Assembly: GCA_029880105.1 (NCBI GenBank)
Contig: JAOUPA010000021.1
Location: 1-17,971 of the forward strand
Direction of reading: 5' to 3'
DNA length: 17,971 nucleotides
DNA from: Gammaproteobacteria bacterium
Lineage (GTDB): Bacteria > Pseudomonadota > Gammaproteobacteria > SZUA-229
The position numbers were made by a program, and so were the translations under genes. Below the pieces are notes generated by a model. That model saw nothing but the letters and a program-made list of their open reading frames with translations, was not told where the DNA came from and did no database searches. Numbering within the stretch: position 1 is the stretch's first letter; the number at the start of each line of letters is the position of its first letter. Positions 1-8,155 of this stretch are shown in pieces.

Positions 1-138
1 CGTTGGGACCCGACGCCCAAGATTCATGCACAGGTTTATTGGGGACATGCATTCCACGATGTACTTGTTGATGGTGATTCTCTACAGGATGATGGCGTTC
101 ATTTCCTTTTAAGCGCTAACTTACTCGAGTGGTTCTGA
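1..138 (+). CDS. C-terminal end of a probable two-partner secretion transporter (TpsB, ShlB/FhaC-like), partial
   Basis: An open frame enters from the left edge in frame 1 and ends at TGA 136-138, leaving 45 residues. The fragment has a tail typical of outer-membrane beta barrels: alternating strands (HAQVYWGHAF, then a polar GDSLQDDG turn, then VHFLLSANLLEWF) with an aromatic last residue. The pattern of a YWG-type strand, a D-rich turn and VHF plus hydrophobic strand resembles the last two strands of ShlB/FhaC-type POTRA-barrel proteins, which export haemagglutinin- or haemolysin-like partners. The next gene is a CHAT protein, a common companion of such transporters, which supports the call. 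The POTRA domains lie outside the window, so the family is inferred from a short piece. Another outer-membrane barrel family is possible. Confidence 0.5.
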   Translation, partial: RWDPTPKIHAQVYWGHAFHDVLVDGDSLQDDGVHFLLSANLLEWF

Positions 139-258
139 AGCCTTTGAACAGGAAGCGCTTTAAAAAACGTAGTTAAGAAGTCTACGTAGTGAAGGCATTA
201 GTACATCAAAGTAGTGTTTATTTATACAGGTGCGTAGTAATCGTACCTATAACTAGTA

Positions 259-262
259 GGAG
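259..262 (+). promoter_or_regulatory. Shine-Dalgarno sequence fixing the CHAT gene start
   Basis: GGAG lies 7 bases before GTG 270-272. The longer in-frame GTG at 189 has no such element, and using it would add 27 residues ahead of the signal peptide. Confidence 0.6.
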
Positions 263-269
263 ATTAAAA

Positions 270-2579
270 GTGGAATTCCGCTTACTGTCACAAGCTTTAT
301 TATTAAGCGCCAGTTTCTGTTTTAGTGCTGTTGCTATAGCAGCTGAAGAGCCGCCTACTACCCCCTCACTAGTGCAGCAGATTGATTCTGGGCGCCAGCA
401 TTTTAACCAGGGCCGTTATGAAGATGCGCTCGCAGCATGGAATATTGCACTTGATCAATATCAGTCTACAGACAACAAAAATGGCCAGGCACGTATACTT
501 CAATATAAATCTGATGCATATCTGGCCATTGGTCAGTACTACAAGGCGACCACTAGCCTGGAGACAGCATTAAGTCTGGCAGAAAGCGCTAGTAATGAGC
601 AATTGGCTGCTGAGGTAGCAGGCAGCCTGGGCACGGCATTTTTACTGACCAATCGTATAGATGAAGCACGTGATTTACTTAATAAAGCGGTTTCTAGTGA
701 GCAGGCTGGAGAGCGATGGGGTTTAGCTGCTGTTGCCGGTAACAATCTCGGTAACCTCTTCGCGTCACAGGGTGAATTCAAATCTGCAATAGCCGCTTAC
801 AGGCAAGCTATGTCTGATGCAGGCAAGGCTGGTGATAGTAAGTTGTCTGTTAAAAGCTCAGCTAATATTGCACGCACACTGGTTGACAGTGGCAATGAGA
901 AAGAAGCCCTGAATACGTTAGACAATGTTATGAAACAGGCTGAATCACTTTCGCCATCTCACGAAAAGGCTTATGTACTGATGAGCGTTGGCCGCCTCTA
1001 TTCTCGCCTTGCTGAATCTTCTGATGCATCAAATACCAGACTTCAGAAACGAGCCTATCATGCTCTCAAAACAGCAGCCGATATCGCTGAATCGATGAAA
1101 GATAACCGTGCTATGTCATATGCCTACGGCTATCTTGGTGAACTCGATGAAAAGGCAGGTCGTATTGACGACGCAATGCTGTCGACCAGTAAAGCACTGT
1201 CTCATTTGCGGACAACGCCAGCACCAGAAATTCGTTACCGCTGGCAATGGCAGGAAGGACGTCTACTAAGGGCCAAAGGTAAAACTGAGCAGGCTATTAG
1301 CGCTTACAAACGTGCTGTCGATAATCTGCAGACAATCCGTCCGATAATTGCTGCAGGTAGCATGGGCAAGCAAAGTAATTTCCGTGAAGAATCTGGCCAA
1401 CTGTATCTTGAACTCGCTGACCTGCTTCTTAAAAAATCGGATAGCGTAACTGGCACGCAAGCAATTGAATCTGAACTACGCGAGGCACGAAATGCGGTAG
1501 AAATGCTCAAAGGCGCCGAACTGGAAAATTACTTCCTTGATAACTGTGTTGCCGCACTGAAGGCAAAAACAACAGGCATTGATCAATTAGGTGAACATAC
1601 TGCTGCTATATACCCCATCATTTTACCAGACCGCCTGGAAATTCTTGTCAGTATGCCAGAAGGCATGAAACGCTACACTGTTCAAGTTAGCGCTGAAGAC
1701 CTGAACAACGAAATCAATCGCTTCCGTGCTCGTCTTGAAAAGCGCACGACACACCAGTACATGCGACATGCAAAGAAGATATATAGCTGGTTGATAGGAC
1801 CTCTGGAAAAAGATTTACAGTCGCAAAATGTTGATACGCTTGTGCTAATACCCGATGAAGGGCTGCGAACGATTCCCCTCGCGGCACTCTATGACGGTAA
1901 AGACTTCCTTATAGCGCGCTATGCTATAGCAACTACACCTGGACTAACTTTGACTGATCCGCAGCCACTACCTCGTGAAAATATGAAATTGTTAATTGCC
2001 GGATTGACTGAAGGCGTACAGGGTTTCCCACCATTACCAGATGTCGCCGGTGAGGTAACTACCCTTGACACAATGTATGACAGCGACATTCTTGAGAACA
2101 GCCAGTTTACACAGTCAAACATTGAACAGGAGCTAGGCGATACACCCTACTCGATTGTACACGTGGCTTCGCATGGCAAATTTCAAAGCGATGTGCGTAA
2201 AACTTTCCTGTTAACCTATGATGGCAAGCTCAACATGGATACGCTTGAAGGTTACATGGCAAGCACCACATACCGTGATCAACCTGTAGAGTTACTAACG
2301 CTGAGTGCGTGTCAGACTGCAGTTGGTGACGATAAAGCCGCTTTAGGCCTAGGTGGTATAGCGGTAAAAGCTGGTGCCAGAAGTGCGCTGGCAACACTGT
2401 GGTACATTAACGACCAGGCATCATCTAAGTTGATTACTGATTTTTATGCAAACCTGAAGAATCCAGATACATCCAAAGCAAAAGCGCTTCGCGATGCCCA
2501 ACTCTCCATGACTAAAGACCCACGCTTTAACCACCCTAGTTATTGGGCGCCATTTTTGCTGATAGGTAATTGGTTATAG
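270..2579 (+). CDS. Exported TPR-repeat protein with C-terminal CHAT (caspase-like) peptidase domain
   Basis: This 769-residue protein starts at GTG 270, chosen because GGAG lies 7 bases upstream and a signal peptide follows at once (basic start, hydrophobic run LLLSASFCFSAVAIAA, then EEPP). Residues from about 35 to 360 are helical TPR-like repeats with the usual small-residue pattern (A..YG.LGEL, AG....A....KAL). The C-terminal third is a CHAT domain. It carries the caspase-like His in HVASHG (H635) and Cys in LSACQT (C681), followed by the conserved GLGGIAVKAGARSALATLW segment. Both dyad residues are present, so it is probably an active cysteine peptidase. It follows the probable TpsB gene by 131 bases on the same strand. 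TPR-CHAT proteins often sit beside two-partner secretion genes, where their role is unclear. The substrate is unknown. An in-frame GTG at 189 would give 796 residues. Confidence 0.88.
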   Translation: MEFRLLSQALLLSASFCFSAVAIAAEEPPTTPSLVQQIDSGRQHFNQGRYEDALAAWNIALDQYQSTDNKNGQARILQYKSDAYLAIGQYYKATTSLETALSLAESASNEQLAAEVAGSLGTAFLLTNRIDEARDLLNKAVSSEQAGERWGLAAVAGNNLGNLFASQGEFKSAIAAYRQAMSDAGKAGDSKLSVKSSANIARTLVDSGNEKEALNTLDNVMKQAESLSPSHEKAYVLMSVGRLYSRLAESSDASNTRLQKRAYHALKTAADIAESMKDNRAMSYAYGYLGELDEKAGRIDDAMLSTSKALSHLRTTPAPEIRYRWQWQEGRLLRAKGKTEQAISAYKRAVDNLQTIRPIIAAGSMGKQSNFREESGQLYLELADLLLKKSDSVTGTQAIESELREARNAVEMLKGAELENYFLDNCVAALKAKTTGIDQLGEHTAAIYPIILPDRLEILVSMPEGMKRYTVQVSAEDLNNEINRFRARLEKRTTHQYMRHAKKIYSWLIGPLEKDLQSQNVDTLVLIPDEGLRTIPLAALYDGKDFLIARYAIATTPGLTLTDPQPLPRENMKLLIAGLTEGVQGFPPLPDVAGEVTTLDTMYDSDILENSQFTQSNIEQELGDTPYSIVHVASHGKFQSDVRKTFLLTYDGKLNMDTLEGYMASTTYRDQPVELLTLSACQTAVGDDKAALGLGGIAVKAGARSALATLWYINDQASSKLITDFYANLKNPDTSKAKALRDAQLSMTKDPRFNHPSYWAPFLLIGNWL

Positions 2580-2582
2580 ACC

Positions 2583-2630
2583 CCAGACATATATTTTTGG
2601 CTAAAATATAAATTAAGCACATTGGTCTGG
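2583..2630. terminator. Candidate bidirectional terminator between convergent genes
   Basis: Two nested inverted repeats fill the gap between the CHAT gene and the convergent metallohydrolase. The outer arms are CCAGAC 2583-2588 and GTCTGG 2625-2630. The inner arms are TATATTTT 2590-2597 and AAAATATA 2603-2610, with a 5-base loop. The inner stem contains only A and T, so it is weak. Position and symmetry fit a shared terminator but do not prove it. Confidence 0.35.
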
Positions 2631-2645
2631 CACAACCACACCTAA

Positions 2646-3416
2646 TTACAACTCAAATATTTGTCCGCGCTTGAGTACTTTTGGCGTTCTTCCTTCAACC
2701 AGGCCAGCAAGTTGACGCATAATCTGCCCTTCTTCACCTGGTTTGTGATGGGTTATATAAAGATCAGGGTTGTGTTGTAGCTTGCGTAAATCTTCAGCGA
2801 GTGAAGACGGGCGATGATGACCTGCTATCTGGCTTAGCACTTCTTCGTGATCGGTATAAGCACATTCGATGATCAGAAGATCTAAACTGCTATGATTATT
2901 TAATGTAGCCCAGAACTGATCAGTACTTTTTGTATCCCCTGAAAATGCAAAAGAGCCCCCTTCTGACGATTGCACACGGTAACCAACTGCAGCTTGAGTA
3001 TGTGTTACTGGAATGGCTTCGATAAGGCGATTACCCAGCTTTACCTGCTGACCTGGATTTATTACATTGTACTGAATGACGGGATTTTTCTCATTGGGTA
3101 ACCTGGTAAAATCGGGCCAGACCTGCCAGTTAAAAATATGTTTTTGAAGTATCTCCAGGGTTTCAGGTTGAAGATGAATGGTAATCGGATTCCCAACTAA
3201 AGCCTCGAATGCCGAATCTGCCAGAAATGGAATAAATGCAATATGATCAAGATGGGCATGTGTAAGAAATATATGCCTTATTCCATTCTGTTCATCTTGT
3301 GTGAGATCACCAACTCCGGAACCACAATCGATCAACACATCATTATCAATCATCAATGCTGTGGTGCGCATACCAGGCCCAATACCTCCAGTACAACCTA
3401 AAACACGTAATTTCAT
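2646..3416 (-). CDS. MBL-fold metallohydrolase resembling class-II 3',5'-cyclic-nucleotide phosphodiesterase
   Basis: This 256-residue metallo-beta-lactamase-fold protein starts at ATG 3416 with GAGGA 5 bases upstream. The metal motif HxHxDH is intact (H53-A-H55-L-D57-H58). The other expected ligands are H139 in PVTHT, D161 in FSGDTK and H223/H224 in ITHHKP. The PVTHT...GYR stretch, then FSGDT and late THHKPGEE, are features I associate with the class-II (yeast PDE1/Vibrio CpdP-like) phosphodiesterases and RNase Z-like relatives. There is no signal peptide, so the enzyme should be cytoplasmic. The preceding same-strand gene, 103 bases away, encodes an exporter with a cNMP-binding domain, which makes a cyclic-nucleotide substrate more attractive. 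RNase Z-like or other phosphodiesterase activity cannot be excluded from sequence alone. Confidence 0.75.
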   Translation of the reverse strand: MKLRVLGCTGGIGPGMRTTALMIDNDVLIDCGSGVGDLTQDEQNGIRHIFLTHAHLDHIAFIPFLADSAFEALVGNPITIHLQPETLEILQKHIFNWQVWPDFTRLPNEKNPVIQYNVINPGQQVKLGNRLIEAIPVTHTQAAVGYRVQSSEGGSFAFSGDTKSTDQFWATLNNHSSLDLLIIECAYTDHEEVLSQIAGHHRPSSLAEDLRKLQHNPDLYITHHKPGEEGQIMRQLAGLVEGRTPKVLKRGQIFEL

Positions 3417-3510
3417 GCCAATCCTCGCTATTCCTTTTTATCGAGATTAATTGTTATCTAATATGTAAATTGTTTGTGTATAGTAAATCTGTTTTTATAT
3501 AAACCTTTAA

Positions 3511-3529
3511 ATTGAAATTTTATTTCAAT
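3511..3529 (-). terminator. AT-rich hairpin spanning the exporter stop codon
   Basis: The perfect 8-bp inverted repeat ATTGAAAT 3511-3518 / ATTTCAAT 3522-3529 has a 3-base loop. The TAA stop of the RND gene (3520-3522) lies at the top of the hairpin. On the minus strand TTTAAAGG follows. It could be a weak terminator or an mRNA 3'-end structure. It lacks G-C pairs and a clean U-tract. Confidence 0.3.
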
Positions 3530-6285
3530 CGCTCGGTTGCATGCACAAGGCGTGTACTTAGTATTTCATTTATATTTGAAAATAATTGAGCAGCATTACG
3601 CGGATATCGGCGCTTTAAAAGTTCAAGATTTTCACGAGTAATGCAAATAAGCCTGGCATTTTCTACAACATCGACGTTTGCAGTACGAGTTGCAAAAAAC
3701 AATCCTGCCTCACCGAATGTGTCGCCACGAACAAGTTCATCCAGGTTTATTCTGCCTTCATCGCCTTCGATTGACGCCTGTAGTTTTCCATCGACTACTG
3801 TATACATTTCTTCACCAGGCTGACCAATTTCAATGAGTCGCTCACCACTTTTAACTTCTTTGATACTGGCTATACGCGCAACGACACGTGCCTGAAAATT
3901 AGAAAGCCCCTTGAAAAGTGGAATTGTATCCTGTGGTTTTTTGCCCAGATCGAGCGTCAGGACGTCCCACAAAGTAGCAATTCTCAATCGACTACATAAT
4001 GCGGGGGTTAAAAAGAAATCTGATAACCATGCAACCAGCAAGGCAAAACTTGCCATTCCACCAACCTGTGCCTGCATGCGTAGATCACTGGTGGTCAGCA
4101 CCAGAAACCCAACACACAGAGCCAGGGATGTGTAAGTCACCGGTCGACCGACTACACCTAGCGTCATAACAGTTGCCTCTTTCGGATCTGGGTGCTGCCT
4201 GGCAATATTGTTAAATCGTGTAAAATAGTGAAGTGTATCGTCAATTGCCACACCTAATATCATCGGCGCAATCAAACTGGTACTTGGATTTAAACTTATC
4301 CCCATGATACCCAGCGCGCCAAAATAAACAACCACTGGCAGGATATTTGGAATTAACGCAATAACTCCAATGCGGAATGAAAGAAAAAGACTGACCAGAA
4401 TCCCATAAACTATAATCAGTGAAAGAAACACACTTTCAACCTGCCCCCACATAATATCCTGTATCGCCTGATTCATCAGTACGGGATTTCCAGTCGCCCT
4501 GGCATCCATATGTTCTGGCAACTGTTTAAGCCTTTCATTGACTCGAGCAACAAGATTCTCTACCTCGTCAGAATCAATTGCTTTAGAGCGCACAATAATA
4601 TTCATTGCACGATAACTGGAATCAACAAGCCTCCTGGTATCATCGCTTTCAGTAAAAAATAGCAGTTGCCCTATGACTCTTTTATTTTCCGGAATCACAT
4701 AGAAAGCAGGATCATTATTATTAAATGACCTGTTAACGTACTTGATGTAATTAACCAGTGAAGTGACTCCACCAATTTCAGGCTGCGCCTCAAGCCACTG
4801 CTGCAAAGCTTCGATCTCTCTTAAATTCACCGGCTCCTTAAAAGCAGTCGGGTATTTCGACTGAACTACAATGTTGAAAGGATTGATACCATTAAATTTT
4901 TCATTAGCATGCTCGAACGCCCGCCTGATATCTGAATCCGGTTTGAAGTTTGTTATATGCTCTGTACCTACTCGTAGTTGAGTCATACCTCCGATACTAA
5001 TAAAAAATACAATGCCGGCAATTATAAAAATAGCTTTTCTATGCTCAGCATCAAAATGGGCAATACGTTGAATTATCCGATCAAATGATGTGTCATTAAT
5101 TTCAAACTGCGCCTCCGCCTCAGTTTTTATTCGACGCCGTAACAACACAAGCAAAGATGGCGTGAGGGTCAAAGTAACAACTGTTGCGTATATCACACCA
5201 ATTACCGAGAAAAGACCAAATTCACGAATAGCATTCAACTCGCTAAGATACAAAGATAAAAATCCAACTGCTGTAGTTAGACCAGCGAGCAAAACAGGCA
5301 ACGATGCCTTGCGCAGGATATCTACAATCTCATCTACCCCACTCTTTCCTCTACTCACTGCCCGTCGGTAGTCTGAAACAAGGTACATAGAATACGACAT
5401 CGTCAGAATCATCAATAAAGGCGGTACCAGCGCTGTCAGAATATTCAATGAATAACCTAACAGTGTAATGGTTGCCACTGTCCACACTACCGAAATAATA
5501 ACTGTAACCAGCGTTACCATAACGGCAACCATATGACGAAGCAGCAACCATAGCAGCAGCAGCATCACTAAAGTAATCATTGGGGGATAGCTTATGAGAT
5601 CATCAAGGACAATTTCTATTGTTGCATGTTTTATTCTAGGTGAACCTGTTATCCAGACGTGCTCTCCCTGGGCTTCTTCCTTAACTATTAAATCAACCTC
5701 AGCATTTACATGCTTGAAAAAATCCTGATCCTGAGTATCTTCAAGATTAACAAGGATTGCCGTTGAGTCACGCTCTTCTGATATCAGTGTGCTTGCAATA
5801 AGTGGGCTCGCAAGCACTTCTCTACGCAGCCCCTCATATTCTTCAGGTGTTTCAGGCACCTTTATCATAATAGGTGAGATATCCATGCCATACTCTGTCT
5901 CTCGAATTGTCAGCGCATTAGTTAGCGAAACAACTTCCTGAACACCCGGCATCCTGGTAAGCCGGTCAGTAAGACGTGAGACAAGATCAATAGCCCGGGG
6001 AGAAAACACATCATCCGCATCAATGACAACCATTATGGTTTCATCACTGCCGAAGTTACGACGAGATAACTGGTAGAACTCCCAGCCCTCATGGTTCAGG
6101 CCAAGCAAAGCTTGCTCTGACGGGTCTACCCTGACTTTTGACTCACCGGTATAAGGATTATAGATTTGTAGAAGAGCCAACAAAAACAGGGCAAGCACCG
6201 CAACAACAATAAAGCGGGGATAATTACAAATCAGTACAAGTACTGTTTTGCAGTAAGGAAACCGACGCACATTAGAAGATGCCAC
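3520..6285 (-). CDS. RND/MMPL-family exporter with C-terminal cyclic-nucleotide-binding domain
   Basis: This 921-residue inner-membrane protein starts at GTG 6285 with AAAGGA a few bases upstream. It has the two-half RND layout: one membrane span (about 24-41), a large periplasmic loop (about 45-230), then a cluster of spans (about 232-382). The plan repeats with a span near 415-435, a second loop, and spans from about 620, including the conserved GVAIDDTLHYF segment. Such MMPL/RND proteins use proton flow to export lipids or hydrophobic compounds. Residues from about 789 to the end form a cNMP-binding domain (KSGERLIEIGQPGEEMY, then a phosphate-binding cassette FGEAGLFFATRTANV). The key Glu (E859) and Arg (R867) of ligand-binding members are present. 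The start overlaps the LolA-like gene by 14 bases, so the two are surely co-expressed. The transported substrate is unknown. Confidence 0.9.
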   Translation of the reverse strand: MASSNVRRFPYCKTVLVLICNYPRFIVVAVLALFLLALLQIYNPYTGESKVRVDPSEQALLGLNHEGWEFYQLSRRNFGSDETIMVVIDADDVFSPRAIDLVSRLTDRLTRMPGVQEVVSLTNALTIRETEYGMDISPIMIKVPETPEEYEGLRREVLASPLIASTLISEERDSTAILVNLEDTQDQDFFKHVNAEVDLIVKEEAQGEHVWITGSPRIKHATIEIVLDDLISYPPMITLVMLLLLWLLLRHMVAVMVTLVTVIISVVWTVATITLLGYSLNILTALVPPLLMILTMSYSMYLVSDYRRAVSRGKSGVDEIVDILRKASLPVLLAGLTTAVGFLSLYLSELNAIREFGLFSVIGVIYATVVTLTLTPSLLVLLRRRIKTEAEAQFEINDTSFDRIIQRIAHFDAEHRKAIFIIAGIVFFISIGGMTQLRVGTEHITNFKPDSDIRRAFEHANEKFNGINPFNIVVQSKYPTAFKEPVNLREIEALQQWLEAQPEIGGVTSLVNYIKYVNRSFNNNDPAFYVIPENKRVIGQLLFFTESDDTRRLVDSSYRAMNIIVRSKAIDSDEVENLVARVNERLKQLPEHMDARATGNPVLMNQAIQDIMWGQVESVFLSLIIVYGILVSLFLSFRIGVIALIPNILPVVVYFGALGIMGISLNPSTSLIAPMILGVAIDDTLHYFTRFNNIARQHPDPKEATVMTLGVVGRPVTYTSLALCVGFLVLTTSDLRMQAQVGGMASFALLVAWLSDFFLTPALCSRLRIATLWDVLTLDLGKKPQDTIPLFKGLSNFQARVVARIASIKEVKSGERLIEIGQPGEEMYTVVDGKLQASIEGDEGRINLDELVRGDTFGEAGLFFATRTANVDVVENARLICITRENLELLKRRYPRNAAQLFSNINEILSTRLVHATERLK

Positions 6286-7075
6286 GATGTTCCTTTAGCT
6301 GGTCGGGGTCAAACAATGAGTCACTGACAGGAGAATCTATATTTACTGAAATAATAGTCAACTCCGTTTTGCTATCATTTTTCATATCACTCATCAGAAA
6401 TTTGTGAGGCACCTGTATTCCATTTACTGTTTTTATCGAAGCCAGTTCGGTAACAAGTACTTTACGTAATTTCTTCCCCTGTTCATAAAACTCAACCTTC
6501 TGGACTATGCAGGAGTTTTTATCGAGATATGAGTAAATCGTTTCATATAAAGATTTTTTTCCTTCTGCCGGATTAATAGCAAACACATACATTGGTTTAC
6601 CATCAATTACTGCATCCGGTAGCTGTTCAGTCACTGCCGTTGCCATCATACTGTACATAAACTGGAAGTCTTCATAAGAAAAATCCATGCCATACATTGA
6701 TGATGAAATTCTATCCGAAGTAATTCGCCGTACTTTAAATAAAGCAGGCATATATAAATAGATTTCGTTTTCAGGTTTCTTTTCCAGAAACAGGAGACGA
6801 GAACCTAATATATCATCCGGCTCATCAAATAAAGCAAGTATATTTGAAGTGCCAGCAGAAGAATGCTTCCAGTATACTTTTGCAGAGAGCGCCTGCTCCT
6901 CTTCATACATCAACCCTTCTGATGTAAGCCTGATTTTCTCAATAGCAGTCGACTTTGGCGCATTCTTCCTGATACATTCCTCAATCTTCGGGTCAATATC
7001 GGAAGCCAGTACATTGATGGCATGAGCAAGCAGAAGCGCCAGGATCGCGCCCCGGATAGTAGTTCTTGATTTCAT
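6272..7075 (-). CDS. LolA-like periplasmic protein (outer-membrane lipoprotein-sorting family)
   Basis: I chose ATG 7075 (267 residues) because a signal peptide follows directly: MKSRTTIRG, then AILALLLAHAINVLA and S-D. A longer frame from TTG 7102 is possible but would put nine polar residues ahead of it. The mature part fits the LolA-like fold family seen beside RND/MMPL exporters: LTSEGLMYEEEQALSAKVYWK, IYLYMPALFKVRRI, MYGMDFSYEDFQFM, then a late KVEFYEQGKKLRKVLVTEL segment and PHKFLMSDMKNDSKTEL. These proteins are thought to bind hydrophobic cargo in a half-barrel between the inner and outer membranes. The gene ends inside the start of the RND gene (14-base overlap). The pair is therefore probably one export unit. 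The cargo is not predictable from sequence. Confidence 0.8.
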   Translation of the reverse strand: MKSRTTIRGAILALLLAHAINVLASDIDPKIEECIRKNAPKSTAIEKIRLTSEGLMYEEEQALSAKVYWKHSSAGTSNILALFDEPDDILGSRLLFLEKKPENEIYLYMPALFKVRRITSDRISSSMYGMDFSYEDFQFMYSMMATAVTEQLPDAVIDGKPMYVFAINPAEGKKSLYETIYSYLDKNSCIVQKVEFYEQGKKLRKVLVTELASIKTVNGIQVPHKFLMSDMKNDSKTELTIISVNIDSPVSDSLFDPDQLKEHRGIF

Positions 7076-7199
7076 TGAAAATACAACCTTATCCCTATGC
7101 AAATAAACAGTTAAATCAAGGTATTAATGGGCAATTTAACGTCCTTATCTGGACTTTGCAAGGTAAATTATAGCGAAACTATTAGTAACTAAATTCCAG

Positions 7200-8063
7200 T
7201 TACGCCGAAATAAATTCAACCACTGCACGTATACGCCCCAGGTGCCTGAGATCATTATGGTAGGCAAGCCAAACTTCGTGGCTGGGTAGTTTTACATTTT
7301 CTAATACAGGTATTAAGTCGTTATTGCTCTGGCCAAACACTTTAGGCTGTATTGATATACCAACACCTGCCAGCGTTGCCCTTAGCCTCGTTATTGTGCT
7401 GTCACTGCTCAACACCCTACCCGACTCACCTGCATATTTTAGCAACCACTGATTTTCTTCCAGGCCCGATAGCTGGTCACCATAGGTAACTACATGATGT
7501 TTTTTTAATGCCTGTATTGTTGATGGTGCACCCCGGTTTTTGATGTAGGCCGATGAAGCGAACAGCCCCATACTCATAGAGCCGAGATATTTGGCTACCA
7601 GGTTTGTTTCTGTCGGCCTGAACAGGCGCACGGCAATATCGGCCTCCCCCCTGGTTAAATTGGCCACATTCGATGAAACATTGAAGATTAGGTTAATGCC
7701 AGGCCAGGCCTTATAGAATTCTGGCAAGCTCGGTGTTAGCACCTCCAGGCAAAGACCTTCAGGCAGCGCCACACGCACAGTACCACTAACCTCTTCAGCA
7801 TCTCCCTGTACAGTTCGCTGAATTTTGGTCACCAGCGATTGCATCGACTGTGCCTGTTCAAGGATATAGACACCCTCTTCGGTAAGCATGAGACCTTTAA
7901 CTGAGCGCTGAAACAGCTTAATACCCAGCGCTGACTCAAGCACATCTATCTGCCTGCCGACAGTGGACTGGTTCGAGCCCAGCAGCTTTGCCGCCGCCGA
8001 CAGACTGCCTGTTTCTGCAGCCGCAGTGAAGTAACGAAAACCATCCCAGTCAATATTATTCAT
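7200..8063 (-). CDS. LysR-family transcriptional regulator
   Basis: This 287-residue protein, read from ATG 8063, has the N-terminal winged-helix typical of LysR regulators (residues about 4-63: DWDGFRYFTAAAETGSLSAAAKLLG, then QSTVGRQIDVLE and a wing ending LTEEG). The rest is a periplasmic-binding-like effector domain (PEGLCLEVLTPSLPEF, then GEADIAVRLF). Length fits the family (about 290-300). A TTG at 8084 would lengthen it by seven residues, but that codon lies inside a palindrome and has no Shine-Dalgarno sequence. The gene is divergent from the DUF4395-like gene, the usual arrangement for a LysR regulator and its target. The operator candidate sits directly against its start codon, which suggests autoregulation. 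The effector is unknown. Confidence 0.92.
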   Translation of the reverse strand: MNNIDWDGFRYFTAAAETGSLSAAAKLLGSNQSTVGRQIDVLESALGIKLFQRSVKGLMLTEEGVYILEQAQSMQSLVTKIQRTVQGDAEEVSGTVRVALPEGLCLEVLTPSLPEFYKAWPGINLIFNVSSNVANLTRGEADIAVRLFRPTETNLVAKYLGSMSMGLFASSAYIKNRGAPSTIQALKKHHVVTYGDQLSGLEENQWLLKYAGESGRVLSSDSTITRLRATLAGVGISIQPKVFGQSNNDLIPVLENVKLPSHEVWLAYHNDLRHLGRIRAVVEFISA

Positions 8064-8086
8064 ATTTGCATAATTTATATGCAAAT
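8064..8086. promoter_or_regulatory. Perfect inverted repeat, candidate LysR operator
   Basis: ATTTGCATA 8064-8072 and TATGCAAAT 8078-8086 are exact reverse complements around a 5-base spacer. The repeat touches the lysR start codon and lies 70 bases before the divergent gene. A partial copy of the core (TATGCATA) recurs at 8107-8114. It is not a strict T-N11-A LysR box, so the assignment rests on position and symmetry. Confidence 0.5.
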
Positions 8087-8155
8087 TTAGCCGTATACAA
8101 TCTGTTTATGCATATATTACTGTACAGACCACGACACTGAACAGGAGAACACAAC

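Noticed and set aside
167..187. ACGTAG/CTACGT inverted repeat and a TATAAC box at 248-253 before the CHAT gene
   Set aside because: The stem is only 6 bp with no U-tract, and the -10-like box would start transcription on top of the ribosome site with no matching -35.
189..269. Longer CHAT protein starting at GTG 189
   Set aside because: No Shine-Dalgarno sequence, and it would put 27 residues ahead of a clear signal peptide; GTG 270 has GGAG at good spacing.
7076..7102. Extended LolA-like start at TTG 7102
   Set aside because: It places polar residues before the signal peptide; ATG 7075 gives a normal signal peptide.
8061..8084. LysR start at TTG 8084
   Set aside because: The codon lies within the palindrome and has no ribosome site; ATG 8063 leaves a standard LysR N-terminus.
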